NCBI GenBank assembly: GCA_046498385.1
Contig: JAWOAU010000099.1
Span: forward strand, 1 to 43,885
Reading direction: 5' to 3'
Length of the DNA: 43,885 nucleotides
Source of the DNA: Halarchaeoplasma sp046498385
GTDB taxonomy: Archaea > Thermoplasmatota > Thermoplasmata > Halarchaeoplasmatales > Halarchaeoplasmataceae
Shown here: in pieces, positions 42,149 to 43,885 of the stretch
How the letters are laid out: each line of letters begins with the position of its first letter
How positions within the stretch are numbered: position 1 is the stretch's first letter
Translations under genes and position numbers: made by a program
The notes under the pieces: generated by a model
The model's database searches: none
Told to the model about the DNA's origin: nothing
What the model saw: only the letters and a program-made list of their open reading frames with translations

Positions 42149-42163
42149 TTTCTTATCTTTTTT
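42149..42163 (+). terminator. T-rich archaeal terminator
   Basis: CTTTCTTATCTTTTTT begins 14 bases after the stop of the zinc-ribbon gene. It resembles the tract after the surface-protein gene. Confidence 0.5.
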
Positions 42164-42203
42164 GTCAAAAATTTTATTTGTGAGTTACCTTTAGGTTCAG
42201 TTC

Positions 42204-43151
42204 ATGACTTATGGAATAGGCGACACCTCTCTTGTAAAGGCCGAGAAGATCGGAAAAGAAATAGGTGCCCGAGAGCTTTATCTGAAACTTGAGGGTGAGA
42301 ATCCAACGGGAACACACAAGGACCGTCTGGCAATCCAGCACGTAGATGATGCCATAATCCGAAATCACGACATCATCACCGTGGGTTCCTGCGGTAATTA
42401 TGCCCTTGCAATGAGCTTTGTCACCTGCAAATCTTCTCTTAAATGTGTTGTATTCTTACCGAAGAAATACACCGGTAGCTGTCGAAAAACTCTCGGAAAA
42501 TACGGTGCAGAAATACACACGGTGGAAGGAGGTTACGAGGAATCTGTCATGGCAAGCAGGGAGATGGCAGAGAAGATGGGATGGTACGATGCAAATCCAG
42601 GGAACAAGAACACTTCCACGTCGTTGGTAGCTTACGTTGACATATCCGAGGAGATACAGGAACAGCTGGGCGAAACACCCTCTTCCACATCCGTCCCGGT
42701 GGGGAACGGCACTACCCTGGCAGGTATTCACCTCGGTTTCAGACTGTTGTGGCATAAACGCCGTTCCACGGGCATACCCCGGATGATAGGTGTTTCCAGC
42801 ACAGGTAACAACTCAGTGATCGAAAGTTTTTCCAAGGGATTTAAGGAGATGGTGGACCTGTTGCCCGAAGATATCCAGGAAACGGAGGTGAACGAGCCCC
42901 TGTTGAACTGGCACGCCTATGACGGTCAGGAGGCATTGAACGCGGTCTATGATACCGATGGTATGGCGGTGGGACTTTCGGATCAAGAGATGCTGCACTA
43001 CCAGGAGATGCTAAAAGCGGATGGCATAGAGAATGTACTGCCAGTATCCGCTGCCGCACTGGGGGGATTGAAAAGATTTTTAGCGGAGAACGAAATAGAA
43101 GGAAAACACGTTATAGTGCTCACATCAGGTGTTAAGAATGTTCGGAATTAA
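42204..43151 (+). CDS. Threonine synthase-like PLP-dependent enzyme (fold type II)
   Basis: This 315-residue enzyme has the PLP lysine in NPTGTHKDR, SCGNYALAMSF after it (binding loop), and a phosphate-binding glycine-rich loop VGNGTTLAGIHLGF. It is shorter than threonine synthase and lacks its N-terminal domain. Being paired with a DUF1611 protein suggests an amino-acid lyase, racemase or epimerase role, not threonine synthesis; this is inference. There is no ribosome site; an AT-rich box about 30 nt upstream suggests a leaderless start at 42204. It overlaps the next gene by 14 nt. Confidence 0.8.
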   Translation: MTYGIGDTSLVKAEKIGKEIGARELYLKLEGENPTGTHKDRLAIQHVDDAIIRNHDIITVGSCGNYALAMSFVTCKSSLKCVVFLPKKYTGSCRKTLGKYGAEIHTVEGGYEESVMASREMAEKMGWYDANPGNKNTSTSLVAYVDISEEIQEQLGETPSSTSVPVGNGTTLAGIHLGFRLLWHKRRSTGIPRMIGVSSTGNNSVIESFSKGFKEMVDLLPEDIQETEVNEPLLNWHAYDGQEALNAVYDTDGMAVGLSDQEMLHYQEMLKADGIENVLPVSAAALGGLKRFLAENEIEGKHVIVLTSGVKNVRN

Positions 43152-43885
43152 AGAAAAAATACCCGCTCTGGTATTCTCGGAAGGCGAATTCGGGAAACTG
43201 GACGGTAAGACAGCCAACGGATTGACAAGATTCTCGCCGAAGTACGAGATATTAGGTGTTATCGACAGCACCCAAAAATATCGATATGTCCATGAGGTAC
43301 TGGACGATGTTAAGGAGGAGATCCCGCTGTTTTCCACCTTGGAAGATGCTTTGGGAAAGGTTGAAAAAAAACCCAAAGCCTTCATAAACGGTATCGCCAG
43401 GGACGGAGGAGCTTTTCCGTATGAGTACAAAGAAGTATTCTTGGGTGCCATGGATCACGGGATGGATATAGTAACTGGAACTCAGGAGTACCTTACCGAG
43501 GATCAGGAATTCGTACTCAAGGCCGAAAAATGTGGTGTTGAGATATGGGACGTGAGAAAACCGGTAGATGAATCTTATTTTGTTTGTGGTAAGATCCGGG
43601 TTGACGGACTCCCTCCAAGGATACTTCTCGTAGGAACTGACTGTGCCATAGGCAAACGGACAACGGCTATAGAGCTATACAAAGAACTCCGGGCCCGGGG
43701 ATACAAACCAGCTTTTGTGGCCACAGGACAGACCGGGTTGATGCAGGGAGCTAGGTACGGCACACCCCTGGACGCCATTAAAGGTGATTTGCTAAGCGGA
43801 AAGGTAGAGCATGAAGTATGGCTTGCATCCAAGGACGCAGATATCATATTAGTTGAAGGTCAGGCCTGTATAACTCATCCTCAGG
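43138..43885 (+). CDS. DUF1611-family protein (DgcN-like), 3' end beyond the window
   Basis: The first 249 codons are present and the frame is open to the right edge. An N-terminal Rossmann-like domain (about 1-150, including INGIARDGGAFPYEYKEVFL and GTQEYLTED) is followed by a P-loop domain with GTDCAIGKRTTAIELYKEL, GQTGLMQGARYGTPLDAI and ILVEGQACITHPQ. This layout is that of DUF1611, whose member DgcN has been described as a D-glutamate N-acetyltransferase. The ATG lies inside the PLP-enzyme gene, so the two are translated together and probably share a pathway. Confidence 0.85.
   Translation, partial: MFGIKEKIPALVFSEGEFGKLDGKTANGLTRFSPKYEILGVIDSTQKYRYVHEVLDDVKEEIPLFSTLEDALGKVEKKPKAFINGIARDGGAFPYEYKEVFLGAMDHGMDIVTGTQEYLTEDQEFVLKAEKCGVEIWDVRKPVDESYFVCGKIRVDGLPPRILLVGTDCAIGKRTTAIELYKELRARGYKPAFVATGQTGLMQGARYGTPLDAIKGDLLSGKVEHEVWLASKDADIILVEGQACITHPQ

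Noticed and set aside
42204..43151. Genuine threonine synthase
   Set aside because: It lacks the N-terminal domain, is short, and overlaps a DUF1611 gene; only the fold assignment is safe.

Overview
The window looks like a chromosomal segment of an uncultivated euryarchaeon, most like the Thermoplasmatota and their relatives. That placement is inference from gene content. The archaeal markers are a membrane-anchored LonB protease, an Lsm/Sm-like protein, KptA (tRNA 2'-phosphotransferase), an MTH967-type HTH regulator, Lhr helicase, ferredoxin-dependent 2-oxoacid oxidoreductases, TATA boxes about 27 nt ahead of start codons, and PKD/CARDB surface proteins. Acquired bacterial-type genes (NAD-dependent DNA ligase, GrpB family, cold-shock protein, PrsW) sit among them. 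I see no rRNA, tRNA or CRISPR array.

Layout. 1-10.5 kb: an edge fragment, a tandem GNAT acetyltransferase, then a minus-strand information-processing block: lonB-lhr, a gap with a possible gene remnant, and polX-ligA coupled by an ATGA overlap. 10.7-17.6 kb: a large secreted surface protein, a Pro/Gln-rich membrane protein, and single genes with their own, often leaderless-type, promoters (alpha/beta hydrolase, AlkD-like repair protein, GrpB family, an orphan protein, a cold-shock protein). 17.7-23.3 kb is the plastic region. A complete 1,629-bp insertion sequence (16-bp inverted repeats, 5-bp target duplication) has split a 633-codon HhH/zinc-ribbon/TPR/coiled-coil gene. A 122-bp MITE, several hairpins, a second copy of the orphan protein, and frameshifted remnants of an AbrB-like gene and a secreted-protein gene follow.

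23.3-28.9 kb: larB-larC-larE for the nickel-pincer nucleotide cofactor (no larA in the window), an MTH967-type regulator with an unknown partner, a LOG-like protein and a cupin. 28.9-34.3 kb: a compact six-gene operon porG-porD-porA-porB-iorA-iorB for ferredoxin-linked oxidation of pyruvate and aryl pyruvates, with a palindromic operator candidate at its promoter. 34.4-43.9 kb: kptA and lsm (convergent), a second MITE against the lsm promoter, an ABC-2 exporter, a PrsW-type intramembrane protease with a small membrane partner, two membrane proteins that share an almost identical C-terminal zinc ribbon, a DASS transporter, and a PLP-enzyme/DUF1611 pair that runs off the right edge.

The most notable signals are the precisely reconstructable IS-split gene, the two near-identical MITEs, the duplicated and decaying module around 17 and 22-23 kb, the polX-ligA repair pair, the membrane zinc-ribbon family, and the por-ior operator.
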